In this document: positions 6,770 to 13,043 of the stretch, piece by piece
Numbering within the stretch: position 1 is the stretch's first letter
How the letters are laid out: every line of letters starts with the position of its first letter
Assembly: GCA_900457075.1 (NCBI GenBank)
Contig: UGYN01000002.1
Span: 248,001 to 312,000, forward strand
DNA length: 64,000 bases
Direction: 5' to 3'
Origin: Serratia quinivorans
GTDB lineage: Bacteria > Pseudomonadota > Gammaproteobacteria > Enterobacterales > Enterobacteriaceae
Notes under the pieces: model-generated
What the model was told of the DNA's origin: nothing
Databases searched by the model: none
The model's input: the letters and a program-made list of their open reading frames with translations, nothing else
Position numbers and translations under genes: made by a program

Positions 6770-8160
6770 GCTTCCACCCTCGCTGACCGGGCATACGAAC
6801 GAGTGAGAATTGTCCGCCACTCTCGACGCGCTGATGGCTCATCTCCAGGTTTGTTGAACCCGTTTTTTTGAACGTGCTGCCATGCCAGGTTCTCTGCCGG
6901 GTTTGCCGGTGGCAAACCTTCCACGAACAGCCGATCAAACGCATCATCAAAATCAATCGCCAGCACCTCACCCGTTGGCGGGCTTTGCCGCTGTTGCTCC
7001 ACCGCAGCGACCCGCTCTGCCCGCTGGGTGCGTTTTTTATGCCAGGCATTGGCTGCAACCAGATATGCTCCGAAACTGTCAGCAGCGAACAGCCGGTTTG
7101 GTGCCAGCATGTGAGCAAGCCTCGGGTTGTTCAGCAGTTGATCCGTGCGATGCTCAGCGACAAGTTCCAGCTCAGCCTGGGAGTAACCATCGGCCAGCCG
7201 TTCAGTGATTTCTCGCAGGGTATCGGCACGCTTCGGCGTTCTGGCGTTGATTTTTGAATTCAGAAAATCCAATACCTGGCCAGCCAACGGTTCAGCCTTG
7301 CAGCTCCCAATGACCAAAACACCGGAGTCCAGGTAATCACCGCGAGAATTAACATCCCGCAGCACAACCAGCCCGCCACCGATGGAGTTCAGCTTGGTGA
7401 TTGATTTTCGGCGAGGGCACTTCCAGTCCAACACGATTCCGCAGCGGTGGCCGGCGTCATCGGTGACGAGAATATCAACCTTCCCACCTCGGCCATCGCC
7501 TCGGTCGTCCACTGGGTACTCCCGTCGGCAGGTCAGCCCATGATGGCTCAGAAACTCAACGACTTGGTCATGCAGCGTTGCTGCATCGGTGACCGGGAAT
7601 TGGTTTCGCAGTAAGCCAGCCAAAAAATCCCTAAACCACTCCCCCCCGCTGTCGAGTGCGCCAGGAAGGGTTTGGGTAGGTTTTTCTTTTGAAGTACTCT
7701 CTGTAGTGATCTCTGTATGAAGAACGGCTCGTTTTGACCTCTTGCAGCGTGTCATTTTGACCTTTTGCATCGGTTCAGATTGACCCGTTGCATCAGTGCA
7801 ATTTGACCCGTTGCATGGGGTCATTTTGACCTCATCAGTCAGGACGCTGTGTTCGTAGTTAATTGCGTAATAATTTGTCTTGTCACGAGGATCGCTCGAT
7901 AGCTTCTTGACATAGATAACTCCCAGGGCTTTCAACGACGCAAATGCACGCTTAATCGACGATTCAGAGAGGAATGGGAATTGCTCCATCCACTCAGCGA
8001 TCGTGTTGTATACCCAGCAACGACCATCATGTTCAATGCCTGATGTCGTCTCTGTGGCCCAGTAGTGGATCTGCTGAAGCAGCATTGCCTCATTGAGGCC
8101 TACGCGCATCGCCAGCTCAGAAATCACCACTATGGGACGTGAGGTAAGGAGCAAACTCAC
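6766..8160 (-). CDS. Phage replication initiator with iterons and a nuclease-like segment
   Basis: 464 residues from GTG 8160, GGGAGG 7 nt upstream. Residues 1-105 form a winged-helix replication-initiator domain (RPIVVISELAMRVGLNEAMLLQQIHYW type). The linker (about 110-150) is encoded by five 23-bp direct repeats, the probable origin, as in lambda O. Residues 214-250 contain VDILV followed by GIVLDWKC, the beta-hairpin layout of PD-(D/E)XK nucleases (D229, D245, K247, with E214 upstream). The C-terminal 200 residues are helical and end in a basic tail. The protein should bind the iterons and open the origin. The nuclease reading is an inference from motif spacing. Confidence 0.75.
   Translation of the reverse strand: MSLLLTSRPIVVISELAMRVGLNEAMLLQQIHYWATETTSGIEHDGRCWVYNTIAEWMEQFPFLSESSIKRAFASLKALGVIYVKKLSSDPRDKTNYYAINYEHSVLTDEVKMTPCNGSNCTDATGQSEPMQKVKMTRCKRSKRAVLHTEITTESTSKEKPTQTLPGALDSGGEWFRDFLAGLLRNQFPVTDAATLHDQVVEFLSHHGLTCRREYPVDDRGDGRGGKVDILVTDDAGHRCGIVLDWKCPRRKSITKLNSIGGGLVVLRDVNSRGDYLDSGVLVIGSCKAEPLAGQVLDFLNSKINARTPKRADTLREITERLADGYSQAELELVAEHRTDQLLNNPRLAHMLAPNRLFAADSFGAYLVAANAWHKKRTQRAERVAAVEQQRQSPPTGEVLAIDFDDAFDRLFVEGLPPANPAENLAWQHVQKNGFNKPGDEPSARREWRTILTRSYARSARVEA
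7732..7846. repeat. Five 23-bp iterons, probable phage replication origin
   Basis: The core TTGACC recurs with its G at 7736, 7759, 7782, 7805 and 7828, a spacing of exactly 23 bp each time. Units 1-4 also share a TTGCA/TTGCAT centre and a TCA/GCA end; the fifth is partial. Unit 4 is an imperfect palindrome with TGACCC and GGGTCA arms. As 23 is not a multiple of three, each unit falls in a different reading frame, so the repeats are kept for DNA function and not for protein sequence. Confidence 0.85.
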
Positions 8161-8162
8161 GA

Positions 8163-9014
8163 TTAGCCCTCCCGTTTCTTGTGGCCAAGAGAGAGCGATT
8201 TCAGATCGTCAGGATGGATCACCAGATAACCCCGCCGCTCTGTCAGCTCGATGAAAGTGTCCAGGCTGGCAATAACCTCGCCCTTCTGTACCGGCCGTGA
8301 GTCGACTATCGCCCCGTTCTCCAGGGTGATGAGTAATTCAATGCGTTCAGGAAATGCAGACACCCCCGCAGAGAGTTTTGCCTCCATCATGTTGAAGGCG
8401 TTGATGTAGTGCTCTTTGAAAATGGCGGCGCGCTTGCCAGTAAAACCCATGGCCAGAAAGGCAAAACCGTCTCGGGTGATTTCGTATGCGGGGCGTTTTT
8501 CGCCTTTTGCGTCGGTATATTCAACCGACGCAAAATTGCGGGCGTTAAATTCCGGTGAGAATTCGAGAGTTTCTATTTTGCGGATAACGTCAGCATGACG
8601 TTTGGTGAAGTATTCCGCGATGGCAATCGAGGTTGTGACGGCGCGACCGTCGACGAGGGTAACTTCAGGTTGAGTTTGGGTAAGGGTAGTAGCCATAGTG
8701 GCAGCCTCTATTGTGAGTTTTGATAACTCACCACAAGCCGCTGCTAAACAACTGGTGGTGACCTGAACAGGGTTAGCAGACCGGTCACAATAGAACCCGG
8801 CGAGCCTTTCGGCTCCCCTGCCCAGGCCACCATAATTCGGATATACCTGCGCGCCGCACACAAAAAAACCGCTGGCGCGGTTGTGCGCTATTGTGAGTTC
8901 CGAGCTGCTAAACTCGGCAGCCCATTGAGGGACTGCCATGGAACTATAGCGCCCGAAATCCAAAGAATCAACATTTGGCATACGGTCGGTGGTATCCATC
9001 AACTTGATGCTCAT
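8163..9014 (-). CDS. Icd/Ash-like leader fused in frame to Rha-family antirepressor, copy 1
   Basis: The frame opens at ATG 9014, overlapping the stop of copy 2 by 4 nt, and runs 283 codons. Codons 1-106 pass through the structured RNA leader and encode an Icd/Ash-like peptide (IAHNRASGFF). From ATG 8696, which has its own GAGG site, the frame encodes the antirepressor proper: a phage Rha domain (VTTSIAIAEYFTKRHADVIRKI to AFLAMGFTGKRAAIFKEHYINAFN) plus a conserved C-terminal domain ending YLVIHPDDLKSLSLGH. Rha proteins interfere with phage establishment or repressor function. The variable part of this copy is VEYTDAKGEKRPAYE. It lies 2 nt before the replication gene in the same transcript. 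Confidence 0.75.
   Translation of the reverse strand: MSIKLMDTTDRMPNVDSLDFGRYSSMAVPQWAAEFSSSELTIAHNRASGFFVCGAQVYPNYGGLGRGAERLAGFYCDRSANPVQVTTSCLAAACGELSKLTIEAATMATTLTQTQPEVTLVDGRAVTTSIAIAEYFTKRHADVIRKIETLEFSPEFNARNFASVEYTDAKGEKRPAYEITRDGFAFLAMGFTGKRAAIFKEHYINAFNMMEAKLSAGVSAFPERIELLITLENGAIVDSRPVQKGEVIASLDTFIELTERRGYLVIHPDDLKSLSLGHKKREG
8708..8912 (-). ncRNA. C4/CI-like structured antisense RNA leader, copy 1
   Basis: In minus-strand order: TTTAGCAG (8912-8905) and TCACAATAG (8896-8888); terminator hairpin (8882-8862); hairpin GAGCC-GAAA-GGCTC (8815-8802); element A CTATTGTGA (8793-8785); element B CTGCTAA (8777-8771 region); element C TCACCAC (8761-8755); second B' TTTAGCAG (8748-8741); C' GTGGTGA (8734-8728); second A' TCACAATAG (8716-8708) touching the GAGG of the antirepressor. 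A-B can pair with either flanking B'-A' set, the logic of P1 c4 RNA and P4 CI RNA. Confidence 0.7.
8862..8882 (-). terminator. Intrinsic terminator inside the leader, copy 1
   Basis: On the minus strand AACCGC-GCCA-GCGGTT is followed by a run of T. It lies between the first antisense element pair and the C4-like segment and would stop transcription before the antirepressor. The same bases encode the HNRASGFF peptide motif. Confidence 0.75.
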
Positions 9015-9862
9015 GACTTCCCCCGTTTATTGTGGCCAAGAGAAAGTGATTTCAGATCGTCAGGATGGATCACCAGATAACCCCGCCGCTCTGTCAGCTC
9101 GATGAAAGTGTCCAGGCTGGCAATAACCTCGCCCTTCTGTACCGGCCGTGAGTCGACTATCGCCCCGTTCTCCAGGGTGATGAGTAATTCAATGCGTTCA
9201 GGAAATGCAGGCGCACCTGCAGAGAGTTTTGCCTCCATCACGTTGAAGGCGTTGATGTAGTGCTCTTTGAAAATGGCGGCGCGCTTGCCAGTAAAACCCA
9301 TGGCCAGAAAGGCAAAACCGTCTCGGGTGATTTGGTAGGCGTTATAGGTGTTGCCACGATGTTCAAATTGAACCCGCGAAAAGTTGCGGGTTGAAAATTC
9401 AGCAGAACATTCCAATTTTTCAATTTTCTGAACAACGTGGTGATGCTGTTTACCGAAATATTCAGCAACAGTCGTCGACGTAGTAACAGCATGGCCGTCG
9501 ACGATGGTGATTTCAGGTTGAGTTTGGGTAGGGATAGTAGCCATGGTGGCAGCCTCTTGCGATAAGTTGGTTAACTCACCACCGGAGACGCCAATCACAC
9601 TGGTGGTGAGACGTACAGGGTTGGCGTAACCGGTCGCAAGAGAACCCGGCGCATCTTTCGATGCCCCTGCACGCCCCACCATTGATAGGTGTAGCAATGC
9701 TTTGCGCACAAAAAAACCGCTGGCGCGGTTGTGCGCTCTCACGAATACCGGGACGCCAATCCCGGCAGCGGATTTTGCCGCTGCTCGGGAACTATAGCGC
9801 CCGAAATCCAAAGAATCAACATTTGGCATACGGTCGGTGGTATCCATCAACTTGATGCTCAT
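9011..9862 (-). CDS. Icd/Ash-like leader fused in frame to Rha-family antirepressor, copy 2
   Basis: 283 codons from ATG 9862, overlapping copy 3 by 4 nt; independent start ATG 9544 with GAGG upstream gives the Rha antirepressor alone. Its C-terminal ~110 residues are almost identical to the other copies, whereas the middle is the most divergent of the four (VAEYFGKQHHHVVQKIEKL, then VQFEHRGNTYNAYQ in place of the YTD-G type segment). The N-terminal leader peptide carries VRAHNRASGFFV. This copy belongs to the same polycistronic early transcript and is exactly 848 bp from copy 1. Confidence 0.75.
   Translation of the reverse strand: MSIKLMDTTDRMPNVDSLDFGRYSSRAAAKSAAGIGVPVFVRAHNRASGFFVRKALLHLSMVGRAGASKDAPGSLATGYANPVRLTTSVIGVSGGELTNLSQEAATMATIPTQTQPEITIVDGHAVTTSTTVAEYFGKQHHHVVQKIEKLECSAEFSTRNFSRVQFEHRGNTYNAYQITRDGFAFLAMGFTGKRAAIFKEHYINAFNVMEAKLSAGAPAFPERIELLITLENGAIVDSRPVQKGEVIASLDTFIELTERRGYLVIHPDDLKSLSLGHNKRGKS
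9554..9760 (-). ncRNA. C4/CI-like structured antisense RNA leader, copy 2
   Basis: Minus-strand elements: upstream B' (9759-9753) and A' (9744-9736); terminator; hairpin GCATC-GAAA-GATGC (9664-9651); A CTCTTGCGA (9642-9634); B ACGCCAA (9627-9621); second B' TTGGCGT (9594-9588); second A' TCGCAAGAG (9562-9554) beside the GAGG. A/A' and B/B' differ in sequence from copy 1 but remain complementary here; the upstream A' (TCGTGAGAG) pairs with A through two G-U wobbles. Confidence 0.7.
9711..9731 (-). terminator. Intrinsic terminator inside the leader, copy 2
   Basis: Same hairpin and T run as in copy 1 (AACCGC-GCCA-GCGGTT, then seven T on the minus strand), at the same place between the antisense elements. 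Confidence 0.75.
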
Positions 9863-10719
9863 GACTTCCCCCGTTTATTGTGGCCAAGAGAAAGTGATTT
9901 CAGATCGTCAGGATGGATCACCAGATAACCCCGCCGCTCTGTCAGCTCGATGAAAGTGTCCAGGCTGGCAATAACCTCGCCCTTCTGTACCGGCCGTGAG
10001 TCGACTATCGCCCCGTTCTCCAGGGTGATGAGTAATTCAATGCGTTCAGGAAATGCAGGCACCCCCGCAGAGAGTTTTTCCTCCATCATGTTGAAGGCGT
10101 TGATGTAGTGCTCTTTGAAAATGGCGGCGCGCTTGCCAGTAAAACCCATGGCCAGAAAGGCAAAACCGTCTCGGGTGATTTCGTAACAGGGAAGTGTGCG
10201 ACCGGTGGGGTCGGTGTAATTACTGGGCGAAAAATTTCGCTCAGTGAACTCTGGGGAGCACTCGAGTTGGGAGATTTTGGTCAGAATATCTTTGTGAGGT
10301 TTGGTGAAATAAGCCGCGACAGCCAGTGACGTGGTCACCGCGCGGCCCTCTACGAGCAGAACTTCAGGTTGAGTCTGGGTAGGGGTAGTAGCCATGATGG
10401 CAGCCTCTATGTCGATAGTTATGTAACTACCACCCACAGATGCGAAGCCATGATTGGTGGTAGCCCAGACGGGATTCGCATTACCGGTCGACATAGAACC
10501 CGGCGCTTCCGAGGAAGCTCCCGCCTGAGCCACCATTGACAGGTGCACAAAGGCTGCGCGCATAAAAAAACCGCTTAAAGCGCGGTTATGCGCTATGTCG
10601 AATTCCGGGATGCGAAGCCCGGCAGCGGATTTTGCCGCTGCACAGGGACTATAGCGCCCGAAATCCAAAGAATCAACATTTGGCATACGGTCGGTGGTAT
10701 CCATCAACTTGATGCTCAT
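9859..10719 (-). CDS. Icd/Ash-like leader fused in frame to Rha-family antirepressor, copy 3
   Basis: 286 codons from ATG 10719, overlapping copy 4 by 4 nt; independent start ATG 10395 with GAGG. The antirepressor has the Rha domain with the variable segment AYFTKPHKDILTKISQLECSPEF and SNYTDPTGRTLPCYE, and the shared C-terminal domain. The leader peptide reads IAHNRALSGFF, one residue longer than in copies 1 and 2 because the terminator loop is longer. It shares most of its Rha domain with copy 4 and its C-terminus with all copies, suggesting exchange between copies. Confidence 0.75.
   Translation of the reverse strand: MSIKLMDTTDRMPNVDSLDFGRYSPCAAAKSAAGLRIPEFDIAHNRALSGFFMRAAFVHLSMVAQAGASSEAPGSMSTGNANPVWATTNHGFASVGGSYITIDIEAAIMATTPTQTQPEVLLVEGRAVTTSLAVAAYFTKPHKDILTKISQLECSPEFTERNFSPSNYTDPTGRTLPCYEITRDGFAFLAMGFTGKRAAIFKEHYINAFNMMEEKLSAGVPAFPERIELLITLENGAIVDSRPVQKGEVIASLDTFIELTERRGYLVIHPDDLKSLSLGHNKRGKS
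10407..10618 (-). ncRNA. C4/CI-like structured antisense RNA leader, copy 3
   Basis: Minus-strand elements: upstream B' (10616-10610) and A' TCGACATAG (10601-10593); terminator; hairpin GCTTC-CTCG-GAAGC (10518-10505); A CTATGTCGA (10496-10488); B ATGCGAA (10481-10475); second B' TTCGCAT (10446-10440); second A' TCGACATAG (10415-10407) beside the GAGG. Both upstream and downstream A' are perfect complements of A. All elements differ from the other three copies. Confidence 0.7.
10564..10587 (-). terminator. Intrinsic terminator inside the leader, copy 3
   Basis: Stem AACCGC/GCGGTT is kept although the loop is changed and longer (7 nt), followed by seven T on the minus strand. Conservation of stem with loop change supports RNA function. 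Confidence 0.75.
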
Positions 10720-11252
10720 GACTTCCCCCGTTTATTGTGGCCAAGAGAAAGTGATTTCAGATCGTCAGGATGGATCACCAGATAACCCCGCCGCTCTGTC
10801 AGCTCGATGAAAGTGTCCAGGCTGGCAATAACCTCGCCCTTCTGTACCGGCCGTGAGTCGACTATCGCCCCGTTCTCCAGGGTGATGAGTAATTCAATGC
10901 GTTCAGGAAATGCAGGCGCACCCGCAGAGAGTTTTGCCTCCATCACGTTGAAGGCGTTGATGTAGTGCTCTTTGAAAATGGCGGCGCGCTTGCCAGTAAA
11001 GCCCATGGCCAGAAAGGCAAAACCGTCTCGGGTGATTTCGTAACAGGGAAGTGTGCGACCGGTGGAGTCGGCGTATTCACTGACCTTAAAATTAAGGTCA
11101 GTGAACTCAGGAGAGCATTCCAGGGTCTGGATTTTTTGGATGATGTTATCGTGACGCTTGGAAAAGTATGCCGCGACAGCCAGTGACGTAGTCACCGCGC
11201 GGCCCTCTACGAGCAGAACTTCAGGTTGAGTCTGAGTAGGGGTAGTAGCCAT
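10716..11252 (-). CDS. Rha-family antirepressor, copy 4 (promoter-proximal)
   Basis: I start it at ATG 11252, which has GAGG 8-9 nt upstream as in the other copies (178 residues). The frame stays open far upstream without an equivalent of the MSIK start; an internal ATG at 11390 in the leader is an alternative. Rha domain (AYFSKRHDNIIQKIQTLECSPEF, YADSTGRTLPCYE) plus the common C-terminal domain ending LGHNKRGKS. It is the first of the four in the leftward transcript. The C-terminal part is nearly identical to copies 2 and 3. Confidence 0.8.
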   Translation of the reverse strand: MATTPTQTQPEVLLVEGRAVTTSLAVAAYFSKRHDNIIQKIQTLECSPEFTDLNFKVSEYADSTGRTLPCYEITRDGFAFLAMGFTGKRAAIFKEHYINAFNVMEAKLSAGAPAFPERIELLITLENGAIVDSRPVQKGEVIASLDTFIELTERRGYLVIHPDDLKSLSLGHNKRGKS

Positions 11253-11261
11253 GATGGCAGC

Positions 11262-11471
11262 CTCTGATTGATTATTTGCATAATCACCACAAGCCGCTGC
11301 TAAACAGCTGGTGGTGAACTGTGCAGGGTTAGCAGACCGGTCAATCAGAGAACCCGGCGCACCTTTCGGTGCCCCCACACAGCCCACCATAATTTGGATG
11401 TGCGTAGTCCTCAGGCGCAAAAAAAGCGCACATAGCGCCATTGGACGCTGATTGAATTCCAGGCTGCTAAA
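11262..11471 (-). ncRNA. C4/CI-like structured antisense RNA leader, copy 4
   Basis: Minus-strand elements: upstream B' (11470-11464) and A' TCAATCAG (11455-11448); weak terminator; hairpin GCACC-GAAA-GGTGC (11372-11359); A CTCTGATTGA (11350-11341); B CTGCTAA (11335-11329); second B' TTAGCAG (11303-11297); second A' TCAATCAGAG (11271-11262) beside the GAGG. B is shared with copy 1, A is not, so specificity differs by one element. Confidence 0.7.
11419..11438 (-). terminator. Terminator-like hairpin inside the leader, copy 4
   Basis: GCGC-TATGT-GCGC followed by seven T on the minus strand. The stem is shorter than in copies 1-3 and the primary sequence is different, but position and T run are the same. 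Confidence 0.55.
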
Positions 11472-11539
11472 CCCGGCAGCGGATTTTGCCGCTGCCAGTG
11501 CAGTGTAGCGCCCGGAACTCAGATGATCAACTGTATTTT

Positions 11540-11585
11540 GTTGTCCAATTTGACAACAGACAGTTGCGTTGTTATTGTTTACAAC
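11540..11585 (+). promoter_or_regulatory. tumE promoter with two matching operators
   Basis: TTGACA (11550-11555) and TATTGT (11573-11578) with a 17-bp spacer form a good sigma-70 promoter for the plus-strand tumE gene. Two sites of the form GTTGT-N8-ACAAC overlap it: 11540-11557 on the -35 and 11568-11585 on the -10. Identical geometry suggests a dimeric repressor, most likely TumA, binding both and shutting off the operon. Confidence 0.7.
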
Positions 11586-11606
11586 ATAACGAAGGAAGAC
11601 GAAGCA

Positions 11607-11894
11607 ATGCCATCCAGGCTTTATCGAAAGTTTAAGCGCCAGCTGAATGGCACAGATTACATCAGAGTCGTTATATGGGAGGTTGACCCCTCCGTTCTTG
11701 GTAGCGAGCATAAATTCAAGTACAGCTTTGCCTATGTCGCCAGCGGCGTCTGTGTGATGCGCTACGATAATGAACGGGGTAAGGGCGACCATAAACACAT
11801 CGGCGATCGGGAAATCAGCACTGACTTTGTCACGATAGAACAGCTGCTGGAAGATTTCATCAATGAAGTCATGGCCCTGCGAGAAGGAGAATGA
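11607..11894 (+). CDS. tumE: TumE-family (DUF6516) toxin
   Basis: 95 residues from ATG 11607, with GAAGG upstream; an ATG 28 codons earlier lacks a site and overlaps the promoter. The pattern RLYRKFKRQ, then VVIWEVDPSVLGSEHKFKYSFAYV, VCVMRYDNERGKGDHKHIGD, and the acidic LLEDFINEV end, is that of the TumE/DUF6516 toxins. The partner antitoxin gene follows after 1 nt. The pair is encoded against the direction of the early operon, as expected of a self-contained cassette. Biochemical activity of this family member is unknown to me. Confidence 0.75.
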   Translation: MPSRLYRKFKRQLNGTDYIRVVIWEVDPSVLGSEHKFKYSFAYVASGVCVMRYDNERGKGDHKHIGDREISTDFVTIEQLLEDFINEVMALREGE

Positions 11895-11895
11895 C

Positions 11896-12255
11896 ATGAA
11901 GACGGTAACCATTCGTGTTGAAACAATGAACGATTTTAAGGCGGATGTCATGTCCGCTTTTCGCGCCGCTGCTGATGGCGCAAAAGGAACGGAAGAAGAT
12001 GTGATCTCCTTCCCTGACTGGCAACTGCTGCACAAAACACTGTCACCAAACCGCATGGCCATACTGATGGCAATGACCGGTTCTGGGGAAATGACTATCC
12101 GTGAAATTGCTGCTCTTGTTGGTCGCGACGTTAAAGGCGTGCATACCGACGTTACCGCCCTTCTTGCCAGCGATATGCTGGAGCGCGGAGAACGTGGCAC
12201 TGTATTTCCGTATGACGCGATACACTTTGACTTCACCATTGGCAAAGCGGCCTGA
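11896..12255 (+). CDS. tumA: TumA-type antitoxin (winged-helix, HVO_A0114-like)
   Basis: 119 residues from ATG 11896, GGAG 8 nt upstream, one base past the toxin stop. Residues 1-45 likely bind the toxin; residues 50-110 (LSPNRMAILMAMTGSGEMTIREIAALVGRDVKGVHTDVTALLASDMLERGERG) form a winged helix of the MarR/HVO_A0114 kind. It should neutralise TumE and repress the operon through the paired GTTGT-N8-ACAAC sites. Toxin-first order is typical for this pair. Confidence 0.75.
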   Translation: MKTVTIRVETMNDFKADVMSAFRAAADGAKGTEEDVISFPDWQLLHKTLSPNRMAILMAMTGSGEMTIREIAALVGRDVKGVHTDVTALLASDMLERGERGTVFPYDAIHFDFTIGKAA

Positions 12256-12261
12256 ATTATT

Positions 12262-12429
12262 ATGCCGACCACTGCCAACACTGACGACGGGAAGATAGCC
12301 ATTACAATGGAACTATCTGCTGCGGTACTGGATGCCTTCATGACCACCGGTGATGGGTGGGAGGCTAGAATTGATGCTGCACTCAAAGACTGGCTGCGGC
12401 ACCATAAACCAGCCGATATCAAGCTCTGA
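12262..12429 (+). CDS. BrnA-like small antitoxin-type protein, 55 residues
   Basis: ATG 12262 to TGA 12429, starting 6 nt after the tumA stop. The segment KIAITMELSAAVLDAFMTTGDGWEARIDAALKDWL has the form of BrnA-type antitoxins and small MetJ/Arc-like proteins (a strand, then two helices with G-GW-RI-AL-W). No BrnT partner is present, so it is either a third member of the TumE/TumA cassette or an orphan. The upstream ribosome binding site is weak; coupling to tumA is likely. Confidence 0.6.
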   Translation: MPTTANTDDGKIAITMELSAAVLDAFMTTGDGWEARIDAALKDWLRHHKPADIKL

Positions 12430-12481
12430 TGTAACCCGGCACTCGCTCGAGTGCCGGGTGGGCTGCAATCAATATGTAAAT

Positions 12482-12733
12482 TCACGGTTTTACCCCTACT
12501 ACTGTGAACTTGCGTTCAAACTCTCTTCGACCTATCTCACAGGTTCCACCATATCCTTCACGGCGGAATACCACCCGTAAGCGGGAATCTCTCACTACCG
12601 TCACCAGGCGCCCGCGGTCGTCGCGGTATCTCATCCCAGAAATTGATACAAAATCCCGCCCCGGCACAGCTGCAGGAACCCTACCCGCTACCGCATTTTT
12701 CCAGCGTTCCATCAATTCCTGAGAAGAGCACAT
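12482..12733 (-). CDS. DUF4222-family phage protein
   Basis: 83 residues from ATG 12733 with GGAGG 5 nt upstream. The segment GMRYRDDRGRLVTVVRDSRLRVVFRREGYGGTCEIGRREFERKF is the DUF4222 signature, a small basic protein found in early operons of lambdoid prophages; role unknown. Confidence 0.75.
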   Translation of the reverse strand: MCSSQELMERWKNAVAGRVPAAVPGRDFVSISGMRYRDDRGRLVTVVRDSRLRVVFRREGYGGTCEIGRREFERKFTVVGVKP

Positions 12734-12775
12734 GGCGACCTCCAGATTCGCTACAATTACCCCATGAAACAGCGC

Positions 12776-13021
12776 TTAACGATTGATGCCCCGTGCCGGC
12801 AACCGGGCTTTCACTATTGGCGCTGTTCTTTTCGGCGCCGCCGGCAAATGATTGTGTTTCGCATACCATTTAGCCCTGGCGATCACCATGTCCACCGTGG
12901 CGCTCGGCGTCGTATCCAGGATATCTATGGCGTACCGTGCCGCAGTGGCAGTCTCCGCAGCGCCGTATTCGGTCGATAAAATTTTTATGATCTGCTTCTG
13001 CAGGTAGTCTTTACTCAGCAT
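12776..13021 (-). CDS. Hypothetical early phage protein, 81 residues
   Basis: Start ATG 13021 has a strong GGAGG 6 nt upstream, so I prefer it to the longer frame. The product is helical (LSKDYLQKQIIKILSTEYGAAETATAARYAIDIL) with a basic C-terminal tail (PAAPKRTAPIVKARLPARGINR). No family recognised. It is co-directional with ydaT upstream and DUF4222 downstream. Confidence 0.6.
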   Translation of the reverse strand: MLSKDYLQKQIIKILSTEYGAAETATAARYAIDILDTTPSATVDMVIARAKWYAKHNHLPAAPKRTAPIVKARLPARGINR

Positions 13022-13043
13022 GTTTCCCCTCCACTCCCAACAT

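Noticed and set aside
8163..11252. CRISPR-like or phage-tail repeats
   Set aside because: The repeats are ~850-bp gene duplications with coding content; there are no short regular repeats with spacers anywhere in the window.
11253..12485. Upstream extension of the copy 4 antirepressor frame to 589 codons
   Set aside because: The extension runs antisense through tumE, tumA and the BrnA-like gene; the open frame there is fortuitous.
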